DNA of 64,000 nucleotides from Poecilobothrus nobilitatus (GCA_947095535.1 OX352774.1:37588496-37652495); one strand, 5' to 3'; counted from the first letter of the stretch, positions 49,371-62,034 are shown. The notes: generated from the letters alone by a model not told the origin. Made by a program: numbers and translations.

Positions 49371-49526
49371 ATGAATTTGAAATGTATAATAATCAGTCTG
49401 GTTCTAATACGCTCTATGATTGGCTTCAATTATGATGAAGATGGACTTTGGGCTACTGTGGCTAAGGAAAACAACTCATTGCAAACAATCATTATAAACA
49501 ATCAGATCTATTTGCCAAACGACAGG
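49371..49526 (+). CDS. Candidate first exon of a secreted protein
   Basis: ATG at 49371 (context TTCAA before it) opens a frame with a signal-peptide-like start: M-N-L-K, a hydrophobic core IIISLVLI, and a likely cleavage near MIGF. A polar segment follows (YDEDGLWATVAKENN, then QTIIINNQIYLPNDR). Codon use and residue balance are unlike the AT-noise frames around it. At 49527 the sequence CAG|GTATAT is a good donor, splitting a codon in phase 2. Without splicing, the frame runs on to 49568 as low-complexity. A possible acceptor at 49710 (TTTCTTTTAG) would add a short exon ending in TAG near 49788. I do not recognise the protein; a small secreted peptide or the start of a larger gene is possible. 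Confidence 0.5.
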
Positions 49527-49789
49527 TATATTTTTAAGCGGGTGAGAAACAAAAAATTTTTTTTATAATAAATTTTTAAAAAATGTCTTATAAAACACTA
49601 TAAATATTTAGAGGAAGAATATTTCTCTGACGGAAGAAGTTTTGAATGCTTTTTAGAATCATGTCAGATTTTAGATTTCAACTTTCAATCTGTTTACATT
49701 TCTTTTAGCTTTAGATTTCAACCTTATTTGTTACAGACTGATGGGACAGTAGCACAGATAATCACAAACACATACTTAATTTTCTAGCG

Positions 49790-52700
49790 CATCTATACCT
49801 GATAAGGATTAAAACAGATAATAACAAAATTTCTAAATTTAAACATAAGAAATATTTTACAGTGACTCCACTTTTCACTCTAAAGATTTTTAGTATTAGC
49901 CAAAAATATATGCTTTAATATTTTTTTAAACATCTGAAATAAATGACTAAAATTGCTTTCAATAATACAATATTAAATTATAATAAACAGATATAAAAAG
50001 TGTGAAAAAATTAAACAAATACTTAATCTAAACTTTCAATTTTATTTCATATTTATATCTCACATATTATATTGTTACAGGCGCTGCATTAATCTTTTCT
50101 AATGTCTTAATGACTTTTTTCTTTCAATACTGCGACGTAAAATTTTTGTTCTAATTTTTGTGTATCGTAAATAAAAAAATATTAGTATAATTTTACGGTT
50201 TAAAAAATTCTAACAAATATTTAACTTACGATACAAAAAAATTAAAAGAAAAGATTTTGTGTCGTGCTATAACTAGTGTGTAGCAAAAAAATTCGGAGTG
50301 TCAAAAATGTTCCAATACTTAAAAATTTTATCTCTTTCTACAATGTATAAATTTTACATGCTGTCTCTTATCATTTTGGATAGAAAAAAGGTGTGATTAC
50401 TTTTAAAAAGACTACTTACTGAGGAGGGTGTTAATTTGTTAATTTCAATTTGAGTTGCTGAACTAACTGTCTATATGAAATGACAGTCTTTATGAAGTTA
50501 GTGTCTGTATGAAGTTAGTGTCTATATAAATTAACTTTTTATGTGAGGTAACTGTCACATGTAGCATATATTTAAAATTCTAAAAATAAATTCAATTCAA
50601 ATTTTGTGTATATAGAATACATTTCATTTTTAATTAGACGAGTTATTTAATTTATTTACAACCTCAAGTCATTTTAAAAATATTTCCCTATGAAATATAT
50701 AATTAAAATACAATGAGCACGGAAATTATTTTCCTAACTCTTCAATATTTCATTACATAACCAAGGTCAAGTACTTACTTTATATAATTTAAATGCAAAA
50801 TTTTTGTAAAGATTTTTTTTTGTTAAAATTAAAATAATATTAAAAAAAAATCGTGATCAAGCATTGAAAATTTTCTGAATATGAACTTGAAATTTTAAAT
50901 TTAAACGAGATTTCAGGATGAGAACAAACAGTCACAGAATTTAATAAGTACAGCCTAACGTAATAATTAGTCTTTACATTTTTACTAATTAGAAAAGAAA
51001 TAAATAAAAAAAAGATTTAAGACCTATTGGCAATCTTATAATTATTAAACTGGGCTATTAAATAAAATGTTAACAAACAAAACGATTTGGAATGAAAATG
51101 AAAAATGGTGGTGGTGAAAATATGGTTTAACAGGAGAAAGGAAAGCTGAACAAGGTAATAAGAGCAAAAAAAAAAAATCTAAGTATCTGAATAGTGATTA
51201 ACATTAGATACAGGTATGGTTTGTATGGTTTTTATTCTATGACATATCTATAAGGTAAAGGGGTTTACAAGATAAAAAGGCGATGAAGAGAATATAAAGT
51301 TTAATAAAATTTTTATGTTATTATTTTTGTTTTTTTTTTTTGTTTTTCAATGGTAACTAACTAGTAGCAAACTTTTAGTTATTGTAGTACATGTGTTCTT
51401 ATCTTTAGTACTAAAACAAGTGAAGCAAAAAATAATGATATGGTATATATGGAAAATTTTTAAATTGAATAGAAAAAAAAAAATATTACAAACAATTACA
51501 GGTAATAGGGGAAAATTTTACAATTTAGGGTACTGTACTGTAATTTCCCTTTTTTTTCTGTTGCTGGAAAAATAAACAAGCATAACATAACACTGTATTT
51601 TAATATATACATATTGATATTACATATGTTTGTGTATGGTAATGATATAGATATATATAATGAGATAAATAGTTAGATCTATTTAAAGTTTTCATTTTTA
51701 ATCTATCTTAAATATCTTGATTATAAGATTCATGTTGATTTTATTCAAAGAAAAAAAAAGACATCAAACCTTTTACTTTTTTTTCATTTGAAATTATAGC
51801 ACAGGTGCAACATCCAGGTTATCATTTTCTATATTTACCTACATGGAAAATATTCCAGATTTTATTTATTTAACTTTTTTTTAACATTTTAATTTTTTTA
51901 AATTGTAAACGTCTGAAAATGTCGTTCTCTATTAAAACAAAGCAAAAAACAAGGAATAGGAATAGGAGAAACAAGTAGAAAGACTACAAAAACTGTATTT
52001 TTAATTGATTTTTTATGTCATTTTTATGGCATTGGTTGAATTTTTTACTATATATGAATATAATATAAATAATTAAAAAAGAAAAATGTCCTTCCTGTCA
52101 TAAATGAAAGGAATAAGTTCAAGTTTTTACTTACTTAAATATATTTTTATTTTTGTTATTCAGGTACTTAACATTATTAAAGCTACTAAAACAACAACAA
52201 CAACAAAAACAAAAAAGATAATAAGAAAAATGTATCTAAAGATACTATATTATATTAATGTTATATGATGATGATTTTTATACAGAATTTAGATGTCCTT
52301 TAAAAAGGATATACTTTTTCAAAATAAAAAAAAGAAAGTAAATATGAAAGAATGAATGAAAATTTTTGTCTTGAATGTAACTTTTAAATATTTTTTTGAA
52401 ATATAAAAAAGAAAATTTTCTATTCTATTTTTTTCTTTTCAATTTTTAAATTTTATTTTGTTGTTTTTTTGTTTTTTTTTTTCGTTTTGTTTTCATTGTT
52501 TTGTGAAAGAAAAATTTAAAATTAAGTGGTAATTATACTTAGATTTGTGTTTGAAAAGGATGTATAGTAAATGGAAAAGGACATTTTTTTATTATTTAAT
52601 ATAAATTGAAAATTATATGCAAAAAATAAAAAGAAATGATGTCATATATGTATGATCAATAGAAGAAATGATGTCATAATAGTTGTGATGTAATCATATT

Positions 52701-52854
52701 ATTGTATAGATAAGATATGTCAAGGAAATTCAAAGTTTATTTTTTATTATATTTTCGTAGTGTTTATTGGTGATATTTTTAAAAATAAGTTTGTATATTC
52801 ATTATTTTTTTTAGGATTTTGAATTGGCTTTTTATCTTAATTGCACTATTTATT
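49790..52854. other. AT-rich non-coding stretch
   Basis: Contains a small minisatellite at 50465-50555 (unit like TATGAAGTTAGTGTCTG, about 18-19 bp, degenerate) and otherwise AT-rich sequence. I searched it for a second exon of the candidate at 49371 and found none that is convincing. The frame at 51393 has no support. Confidence 0.55.
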
Positions 52855-52864
52855 ATAAGAAATA

Positions 52865-53054
52865 TAATTCTTTTAGTGCATTTCTCTGCCACATTAATGT
52901 GAACAGAAAATTACACAGCCTTTCTTTTTCAGGCGTGGCTGTAAATGTTGTAAGGGAGAATAACTCTTATGACATGTGTGAGATTCGAACCCACACTTCC
53001 TTGGTCTTTACAGCTCTTACCCATGCTCTTACCCACTAGGCCACAGAGTCCCCG
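52865..53054 (-). mobile_element. tRNA-derived SINE, copy 4
   Basis: On the minus strand: GGGGACTCTGTGGCCTAGTG with a perfect box A (TGGCCTAGTGG; plus 53032-53043), then GGGTTCGAATCTC box B (52980-52992) in a GTGTGGG...CTCACAC stem, and a body closely matching copy 1 through GGCAGAGAAATGCA. The A tail is short. ATAAGAAATA flanks the element at 52855-52864 and 53055-53064 as a 10-bp target-site duplication. The plus-strand frame at 52824-53039 runs through it and is not a gene. Confidence 0.9.
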
Positions 53055-53705
53055 ATAAGAAATACATATAGACCAGTTTTGTTTTTCATTGAATATTTTA
53101 CAGTATTCACTTGATTAACAAAGAGAAGCAAATATATACATAATATAATAATTTTTAAAAAAAAAACTTGGACTTAAGTGCGGACTTAACATTTTTCAAT
53201 TGCAGTTTTTTTTTTATAAGATGAGCATTCTGTGCAGGTGGATACTTCAATTTCTAATCTATAGTTTATTAAATCTAAATTAATTATAGCAAACCGTTCT
53301 ACTGCGAAATCTCGTTTTAAAAAAGAACATTTTTTCAAAATCTCCTTTATTGTTCCACTTATATATTAAAATAATGTTGTTGCAAAGAATTAAAAAAAAA
53401 AAAAACAAAATTCCAAAATCAAAACCCAAAACAAAAAAATCCGAGAAAGAATATTTCCTACTTATAATATCTCTCTCTAATTTATGGAGTCTCACATCTA
53501 TATATCTATAATATAATACACAAGATGTTGGCGAGACCTTGCCAACATGTAAAAAAAAATATTTTATATCTATAATAAAACACTCACACTGAATGTAAAC
53601 TAAACTGGCAATGATGATATTTCTGTATATCTAAATATAATAAAAGACAAGTTGCTGCTGCTGAGTAGCGTGCCCTCCTGTTATGTTAAATGTTAATTTA
53701 ACAAA

Positions 53706-55151
53706 TGTTATGCTATGAAATGAAAGAAAAAACAAGGCAGTGTATAAATCAAAGTTTTTAGAGGGTCGTATTTTTAAGTAGAACATTATAAAATTGCAAT
53801 AATATTTTTATTTAAATTTTGCTAAGTAACATTTTCTTAATTTTTTAAAAATTTTGCCATAATATAGTACAATTTTAGAATCAGAAGTTTAGCCCATAAT
53901 ATAGAGATATATGAATAAAAATATGGGTATACATATATTAGATTTATTATAGATTTATTATTTTTTATATAGGCAACAGTTATTTATATGAATGAATGGA
54001 CGGTAAACATAAACGAACAAAAAAAAAATTCAGAATGTTCTATAGGTTATAATTTATATTTTTTAAATAGACTGATGTATAAATTTAATACTTAAAAAAA
54101 AGAACAGAAAACAAAAAAAAAGAAGTAAAATGTAATACTGCGAAGAAAAACAAAAACGAATAGAAAAAACAGAGAACAAAAATGTTACTTTGATTGTTTT
54201 TAAATAATTTTAAAGAAAAAAAGAACTATTAAAATGTTATGATTTTAAAAGAAAAAAACATACGTCTGATATTTACGTACCTACATAACAGATAGAAAAA
54301 GGAAAAAAAAAATGTTATGCTATGAAAAGAACGAAAAGTCCATCTGATATTGAGGTACATAACAGATAGAAAAAAAGAAATATCAAAATGTTATGCTATG
54401 AAAAGAAAGAAAAAACAAGGCAGTGTATAAATCAAAGTTTTTAAAGGTTCGGATTTTTAAGTAGAACATTATAAAATTGCAATAATATTTTTATTTAAAT
54501 TTTGCTAAGTAACATTTTCTTAATTTTTTAAAAATTTTGCCATAATATAGTACAATTTTAGAATCAGAAGTTTAGCCCATAATATAGAGATATATGAATA
54601 AAAATATGGGTATACATATATTAGATTTATTATAGATTTATTATTTTTTGTATAGGCAACAGTTATTAATATGAATGAATGGACGGTAAACATAAACGAA
54701 CAAAAAAAAATTCAAAATGTTCTATAGGTTATAATTTATATTTTTTAAATAGACTGTATGTATAAATTTAATATTTAAAAAAAATAAAAGAAATACTTAG
54801 CGTACGTAAATAACAGAAAACAAAAAAAAATAAATGTAATACTGCGAAGAAAAATAAAAACGAATAGAAAAAAAAAAGAGAACAAAAAATGTTACTTTGA
54901 CTGTTTTTAAATATTTTTAAAGAAAAAAAGAACTATTAAAATGTTATGATTTTAAATGAAAAAACATACCTCTGATATTTACGTACATAACAGATAGAAA
55001 AAGAAATATTAAATGCTATGCTATGAAAAGAAAGAAACGTACATCTGATATTTAGGTACATAACAGATAGAAAAAAAGAATTAAAATGTTATGCTATAAA
55101 AAGAATGAAAAAACAAGACAGTGCATAAATCAAAGTTTTTAAAGAGTTGCA
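53706..55151 (+). repeat. Tandem duplication, about 690-bp unit
   Basis: TGTTATGCTAT begins a unit at 53706, 54389 and 55087 (spacings 683 and 698). Two full copies are followed by about 65 bp of a third. The copies are very similar, including AGGCAGTGTATAAATC, ATGAATGAATGGACGG and AATACTGCGAAG. Within each, a smaller unit of about 75 bp (CTGATATTTACGTACATAAC, then CAGATAGAAAAA) is itself repeated. No coding frame. It looks like a recent unequal-exchange duplication of non-coding DNA. Confidence 0.9.
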
Positions 55152-57127
55152 TTTTATACATGTGTTTCAAACAATTTTTGAGATATCGGCACAAACTTTT
55201 ACCCTGAATGTGTTTTTAGCTTGGACCATTTTTTCTCAATGATTAAAAAACTGTCAAAAATTACCGCCACGAAAAAACGGCGTGAAAAAATTAATAAACT
55301 GTTCCTAACATTTTTAATTTTATGTGTTCAGATTTGTTTTATGTTTTTTTCTATTACATCAAGTAAGTAAGTGATACCAAAGTTTTTTTAATGGTGCTGA
55401 TGTAAAAATGAAATTTTTAGGTAGTTTATTAAGGGAGTCAGTATGATACCGCAAATGTTTTTGAATCTATAGAAATTGTGCAATTGCACAGGGGATTTTC
55501 TAGTATGTATGTATTATATAAGTACTTTGGAAACAAAAAGCAAATAACCCTGATTTTATAATCAATTCTAAAATCCTTCCGAAGTATTTTAGTGTGGATA
55601 TTTAAAATACATAATAGCATTTGGAATCATTTTTTTCGAATTCGTTAAGGTCTCTGAAACCCAAAAGTAGGGCTATCCCCCAAACCCCACTAGACAAATT
55701 ATTAGAATCCTCATTTTGTAACTCTGATTTTTTTATAATGAAAGGGAGAGTTTTTTCTTAAAAACGATGTTTTTATAGCAAAAAGGAGATTTTTAAAAAG
55801 AAGATTAAAAGAAGTACGATTTTAAGAAAGGAATATTTTGAAAAAAAGAAATTTTGTGAAGGAAGATTAATAAAGTGCATGAAATTTCGTTATAGACTTC
55901 GCAGCAGTAGAAAAATTAAAAAATTTGAAGTTGCGAACTTTCTCGCGATTATTGTGAAATCACATGACATGCCAACTAATTTAAACGTGTTCTTCTATAA
56001 AAGGGGCTTTTCATCATTTTGATGAATATAGAAATTTGTCAATCCCGAACCATAATAATGAATTTTGCTTTAACGAACTATCTATACAAAATACAAAAAC
56101 AAAACGGATAGAAAAACATATTCGACAATTTATTGTTAATTTTTAAATTCCAACTAAAAAAAAAAACAAAATTACGGCACTAAAGAATAGAATATTTAAA
56201 AAAAAAAATATTATAACAAAAGTATTTTTAAAGTTTACTGGTAAAAAAATTAAAACTAACAGATTTTATAAATAAAACAAAACAAAATTCTGTCCTTTTA
56301 ATAAACTTTTTATTGTTTAAAACTTTTCTTTTTATATTTTACTGTTGTTTTTATTTAATTGACACAGTAATTTTTAATTTATTGCAATTTTATTTTAATT
56401 TTATGTTTTTTTTTTGTTTGACCTAATTAAAAAATTTACTATTTGATATTCTATAGATATTTTATAAAAAAAAAAAAAAAAAAAATTAATATTCTTATAA
56501 GTTCAAAATGTAAATATTTTTATTAAATCTAATGCAGATGTCGCACCAAACTTATTTAATTATTTTATTTTTTAAAATATTTTTTCTTATTTTATAATTA
56601 TTTCAATTTAAAAAACAAAAAAAAATATAATAAAACTTTGAAATTTTATTCAATAATTAGATAAAATTCAAAATATTTTTAAACATTTGTAAATAAAGTT
56701 ATAAAAAAAAAAAATTTCTTGCTGGTTGAAGAAATGTCTTTTTTTGTTATTTATTTATTTTTTTTTTATTGGATTCCCACATAATTTAAACTTTTTTTTT
56801 TTTTTTTTACTTTGATCTTAAAAATTTTTAATTTATTCAAAACTTTTTCGATCAAAGTTTATCTAATATAATTATTATATAGACCCGTTGATTTCCTTTT
56901 TAAAAATTATGTTTTTTTTTTAAAGTTTTTTTTCTTTTTAAACAATTTTTAACAAACTGTAATTTCTAGCATAAAATACCAGATATTAAGATTTAAGAAG
57001 TTGAAAAATAATTGATAAGAAATTAATGATAAGTTTAAGGATAAAAAAAAAAAAATAAGATCAAAAAAAAATCTATCAGCAAATTTCAAAGTTTTTGAAC
57101 TAAACAAAAAAACAAGTAAATGTAACA
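55152..57127. other. AT-rich non-coding stretch
   Basis: 55150-55730 is somewhat more complex (for example GGCTATCCCCCAAACCCC near 55665) without recognisable coding or ends. The rest is A/T-rich runs. Confidence 0.6.
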
Positions 57128-57409
57128 GTAAGTCGATGCAACCGACTTATTAATACCCTACACCTGAATAATTCGAATTAAATTAACAATCAGTGTTTTT
57201 GGCAGCTGCTTGAACTTCTTCCCTTTTCTGTCTTATTCAACTCGAATTTCAAGAACGTAAAAGAGGCATCCGCTTGGGATATTCTTGACACCCTTGTATA
57301 AAATTTTAAGTTTCTATCTTAATAATTTTCGAAGATTGGTAGTTCTTGGGATGTTTGTGTCAGCTACCCGAATTGCCACTCCAATTCATCGAATCCATCT
57401 CAGGAACAT

Positions 57410-59775
57410 AAAGAAAACTTGCCAGAACACCATTCTATTAAATTTAAAGGTTCTACTTTTGTTGGTTTTGGAGATATGCTCGTTGCTCTTGTGCTCGTCC
57501 GGAAGTTTCCAAAATACGAACCCATGGTTCAAATTCTTTCAAATGTCAGTTTCCAATTTTACAGAAAAGGAAACATAACAGAACACCTTTGTACTAAAAA
57601 TAAAAGTTCTATCTTTGTTGGTTGTGGAGATATACTCGTTTGATCTGGGGCTCGTCCGGAAGCTTCCAAGATTTGAACCCATGGACCAAATCCTCACAAA
57701 TTTCAGAAACATAAATCAAACATGAAGGAACACCATTCTGCCTAATTTAAAGGTTATATCTTTGTTGCATTTGGAGATAATATCATTTGCTCTGAGGCTC
57801 GTTCGGAAGCTTTCAAAATCCGAACCCAAGGACCAAATCCTCTCAAATTTCAGAGGCCTAAATCATACATGAAAGAACACCATTATGCCAAAAGTAAAGA
57901 TTGTATATTAGTTGTTTTTGGAGATAATCTCATTTGCACTGGGGCTCGTTCGGAAGCTTCCAAAATCCAAACCCATGGACCACATCCTCTTAAATTTTAG
58001 AGACATAAATCAAACTGGAAGAAACATCATTATAAAAAATTTAAAGGTTCTATCTTTATTGGTTTTGGAGATAATCTCGTTTGCTCTGGGGCTCGTTCGG
58101 AAGTTTCCAAAACCCGAACCCATGGACCAAATCTTCTCACATTTCAGAGACTTAAATAAAACATGAAAGAACACCACCCTGCCAAATTTAAAGGTTATAT
58201 CTTTGTTGGTTTTGGAAATAATCTCATTTGCTCTGGTGCTCGTTCGGAAGCTTCCAAAACCAAACCCATGGACCAAATCCTTTTAAATTTCAGAGACATA
58301 AATCAAACACGAAAGAACACCATTGTACCAAATTCAAAGGTTCTACCTTTGTTCGTATTGGATATAATCTCATTTGCTCTGCGGCTCGTGAAGCTTCCAA
58401 AATTCGAATCCACAAATTCTTTCAAATTTAAACCCATGGCCAAATCCTCTCAAATTTTAGAGACTTAAATCAAACATGAAAAAACACCATTCGGCCAAAT
58501 TTAAAGGTTATATATATTTGTTGTTTTTGGAGATAATCTCATTTGCTCTGGGGCTCGTTCGGAAGCTTCCAAAATCCAAACCCATGGACCACATCCTCTT
58601 AAATTTTAGAGGCATAAATCAAACTGGAAGAAACATCATTATAAAAAATTTAAAGGTTCTATCTTTATTGGTTTTGGAGATAATCTCGTTTGCTCTGGGG
58701 CTCGTTCGGAAGTTTCCAAAAGCCGAACCCATGGACCAAATCTTCTCACATTTCAGAGACTTAAATAAAACATGAAAGAACACCACCCTGCCAAATTTAA
58801 AGGTTATATCTTTGTTGGTTTTGGAGATAATCTCATTTGCTCTGGTGCTCGTTCGGAAGCTTCCAAATCCAAACCCATGGACCAAATCCTCTTAAATTTC
58901 AGAGGCCTAAATCATACATGAAAGAACACCATTCTGCCAAAAGTAAAGGTTATATCTTTATTGGTTTTGGAGATAATCTCATTTGCTCTGGGGCTCGTTC
59001 GGAAGCTTCCAAATCCAAACCCATGGACCAAATCCTCTTAAATTTCAGAGACATAAATCGAAGGGGAAGGAACACCACCCTGCCAAATTTAAAGGTTATA
59101 TCTTTGTTGGTTTTGGAGATAATCTCATTTGCTCTGGTGCTCGTTCGGAAGCTTCCAAACCAAACCCATGGACCAAATCCTCTTAAATTTCAGAGGCCTA
59201 AATCATACATGAAAGAACACCACCCTGCCAAATTTAAAGGTTATATCTTTGTTGGTTTTGGAGATAATCTCATTTGCTCTGGTGCTCGTTCGGAAGCTTC
59301 CAAATCCAAACCCATGGACCAAATCCTCTTAAATTTCAGAGGCCTAAATCATACATGAAAGAACACCATTCTGCCAAAAGTAAAGGTTCTATCTTTATTG
59401 GTTTTGGAGATAATCTCGTTTGCTCTGGGGCTCGTTCGGAAGTTTCCAAAAGCCGAACCCATGGACCAAATCTTCTCACATTTCAGAGACTTAAATAAAA
59501 CATGAAAGAACACCGCCCTGCCAAATTTAAAGGTTCTATCTTTGTTGGTTTTGGAGATAATCTCATTTGCTCTGGTGCTCGTTCGGAAGCTTCCAAAACC
59601 CAAACCCATGGACCAAATCCTCTTAAATTTCAGAGACATAAATCGATCGGGAAGAAACATCATTGTACAAAATTTGAAGGTTCTATCTTTGTTGCTTTTG
59701 GAGATAATCTCGTTTGCGGAGATTATCTCCAAAAGCCCGGAATCATTCGGAAACTTCCAGAATCCGAACCCATGG
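57410..59775 (+). repeat. Central tandem array, 16 copies of a ~147-bp monomer
   Basis: The anchor CCCATGG(A/T) (once CCCAAGG) recurs at 57521, 57678, 57825, 57972, 58119, 58265, 58433, 58581, 58728, 58874, 59020, 59165, 59311, 59458, 59605 and 59769. Most spacings are 145-148 bp; 157, 168, 148 and 164 mark copies with insertions. Each monomer carries AAAGAACACCA, GGAGATAATCTC, TTTGCTCTGG, GCTCGTTCGGAAGCTTCC (with palindrome GGAAGCTTCC) and CAAATCCTCTTAAATTTCAGA. Because many spacings are 147 (49 codons) or near it, frames stay open on both strands for 60-170 codons; these are artefacts of repetition, not genes. The outermost copies are the most diverged. Confidence 0.97.
59695..59735. repeat. 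Perfect 17-bp stem, 7-nt loop
   Basis: CTTTTGGAGATAATCTC (59695-59711) is exactly inverted at 59719-59735. It arises because a monomer segment was copied in reverse into the last repeat, which also lengthens that copy to 164 bp. Confidence 0.95.
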
Positions 59776-60070
59776 ACGGATTTTGTCCAGATTCGAACTT
59801 AGCCTTTCTTTCGTAATTAGTAACCTACTATATAAATTTCATCAAGATAGCATCATTATTTTTTGAGTTATCGTGCGTACGGACGGACGGACGGACGGAC
59901 GGACATCGCTAAATCGACTCCGGCGGTGATCCTGATTCAGAATATATATACATGTCTATACCTAACTCGCTTCCTTTTGGTGGTTACAAACACCATACCA
60001 AAGTTAATATACCCTATACTTTAGGTGTAGGGTATAATAAATAAAACCTGTCTAAGTTGGGCGACTTATG

Positions 60071-62034
60071 GTTCGAAATTTTTTGGTCAACATTTATAGA
60101 TGGTTAAACTTGTAAGAAATTTTTTTTTTTTTTTTTAAATGAAAAGAAAAGAAAATTAAGTAATTTTTTCAAACTTGAAGAATTCAAAAAAAAAATAAAG
60201 AAAACAAAAATAAAATATGTTAATCAAAAACTAAACCAAAAGATAAAGAGAACATAAAAATTTTATCAAATTACTCATTCAAATATTGCGAGTGTCTAAT
60301 AAATACTTTGTTGACGTTAAATTATACTCTTTAATATTATACTCTTTCCAAAATCTTTTTTTGAGATTTGTCAAATTGTAAATTACTTTAAATTTTATTA
60401 CTTGTTTTTTTTTTCAAAATTAATTACGTTTAAATTTTCCAAAATCAAAATCGTTTTAATCGTCAAAGGCTGTGTACCAATCTATAATTTTTTACTGACT
60501 TACCGAAAATAAATTTTGACATAAGTGTGATGAATAGTTATGTCAAAATTTAACTTAGCCATAGGAGGTATAATGCCATAAGGTAAAATACTGACATTAC
60601 TTATTTTACGTCTAAGCGTCATAGTTGATATTATTTAATTTAAAAAATTTTAAAAAAAATGTACATGTTTATAAATTTGGAAATTTTTGTTCATTTCGAA
60701 ACAATTTTTTAAAATAATTTATAAACAAAATTAACAAATAAAAATGTTTGATCAACAGCGTTTTGAACTGTTAAAATTTTGAATGTCAAAATTTTGCTTT
60801 CATTTGGACAGTAAGATTTTGATTTTTTTTCTTATTTCATCGTAATTAAAAACATATCGCTTGGCACACATCCTAAGACACAAAAATGTAAATTTCTAAA
60901 CTCAAAATTTTTTTTTTGTTTTATTATTGTTGTAATATTAAAAATTTGAATAAATTTAATTTTGACAAAAGATGTATGCAATTTGAAAAAGAACAAATTT
61001 GAAACTGCTAAATTAAAGTATAATATTTTCACCTTCTTAAGATTCACTTTTGATATTCAAGATTTCCGTTTGTTTAAATTCGTTTAAAACTTGGTTCATT
61101 ATTTTATCCACAGAAACGGATGTATGTTTGTGAACAACAATAGCTTTATTTGTTTTTAATACGTCATTTACCAACTTGACTTGGCTCATTCAGTATCATC
61201 GTTGAAAAATTGTAAATTTTTTCAGTAATTTTATTTTCTTCTGACATATTCTCGACAGGAACGATCATATTAAATAAAATGTGCATGCATGAGCATTGAG
61301 TATTGTGCTCTAATTGCTAAACCATCGTATTGAGTAATTTATATATTGATTGACAATGCTACGAACTACTTAACAAAGTAACAAATTTTAAAAAAAAACC
61401 AAAACAAAAAAAAAGAAAATCGTTTTTTGTTAATGTGTGCTATCTCTGTTCTTATTGTTTGCGTAATAATTTTAAAAGTTTTACAATAAAAAAATTTACG
61501 TTGACTAAATTTTACTGGTGTTTTACTTACAAATACATAAATAATATAAGGAAAGAAATGGCAAGTTACAAGATATACAGGTACAACATAAAAAGGTATT
61601 TTGAAACAATTTTATATGGAATATTTTTATATGTTCTTATATTCTGGTAAATTTTCGCCAGTACCCATATATTGTAAGGTTGGTAAACTTCACAGGTTTC
61701 ACTGTACTATACTTTTACTTCAAAAATCATTTTTAGTTTTGATTAATTCTGATTTTGTACCTTCCATTTATAATGGCATATGTTTTTCCAAACCATACGT
61801 TTTTCCAAAGTTTTTCAATTTATACAAAGTAAATTATATAAAGATTTTTTATTCTTTGCGTTTATGTTTGTGAAAAGCTTATTATAGTTTCTCATGAACT
61901 CTAACAGTGTCTAATACTCAAAAGATTTGCAATTCTATTTAAAATTATATTTAAATTGTAAATTATTTTTTAAAATTAATTAATTTTACTTTGGCTAAGT
62001 GGCGATACTGTCATAATTTTAGATGGGATTTAAT
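60071..62034. other. AT-rich non-coding stretch
   Basis: No convincing gene. Frames at 60832 (minus), 61435 and 61601 (plus) are F/Y/I/K-rich and overlap each other without recognisable motifs. Confidence 0.55.

Larger units (their letters stand above)
57128..60070 (+). mobile_element. DINE-TR1-like element with central tandem repeats
   Basis: 5' end: a perfect 7-bp stem-loop TAAGTCG/CGACTTA (57129-57149), then ATACCCTACACCT (57153-57165). 3' end: the exact 13-bp inverse AGGTGTAGGGTAT (60023-60035), preceded by a GGAC run (about 59879-59906) and followed by a small stem-loop TAAGT/ACTTA (60053-60068). The phrase CTAAATCGACTC ... GATCCTGATTCAGAATATATATAC near 59910-59950 resembles the Drosophila INE-1/DINE-1 terminal region as I remember it. 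The centre is a tandem array (next entry). Known DINE-TR1 elements of Drosophila have this plan: subterminal repeats, stem-loop, and about 150-bp central tandem repeats. It is non-coding and would need Helitron/Helentron machinery in trans. Confidence 0.8.

Noticed and set aside
52824..53039. 71-codon frame containing CEIRTHTSLVFTALTHALTH
   Set aside because: It is the antisense reading of the SINE tRNA head. 'CEIRTHT' type strings are a known artefact of tRNA box B sequences.
53525..53548. ATGTTGGC/GCCAACAT hairpin as a Helitron or rho-type terminator
   Set aside because: No CTRR end or associated element was seen, and bacterial-type terminators do not apply to this eukaryotic DNA.
58837..59358. 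173-codon open frame, the longest in the window, with overlapping frames on both strands (57285-59816)
   Set aside because: It is a read-through of the ~147-bp tandem monomers. Similar frames occur on both strands and in several phases, none starts at a consistent place, and the sequence is repeat DNA in a DINE-like element.
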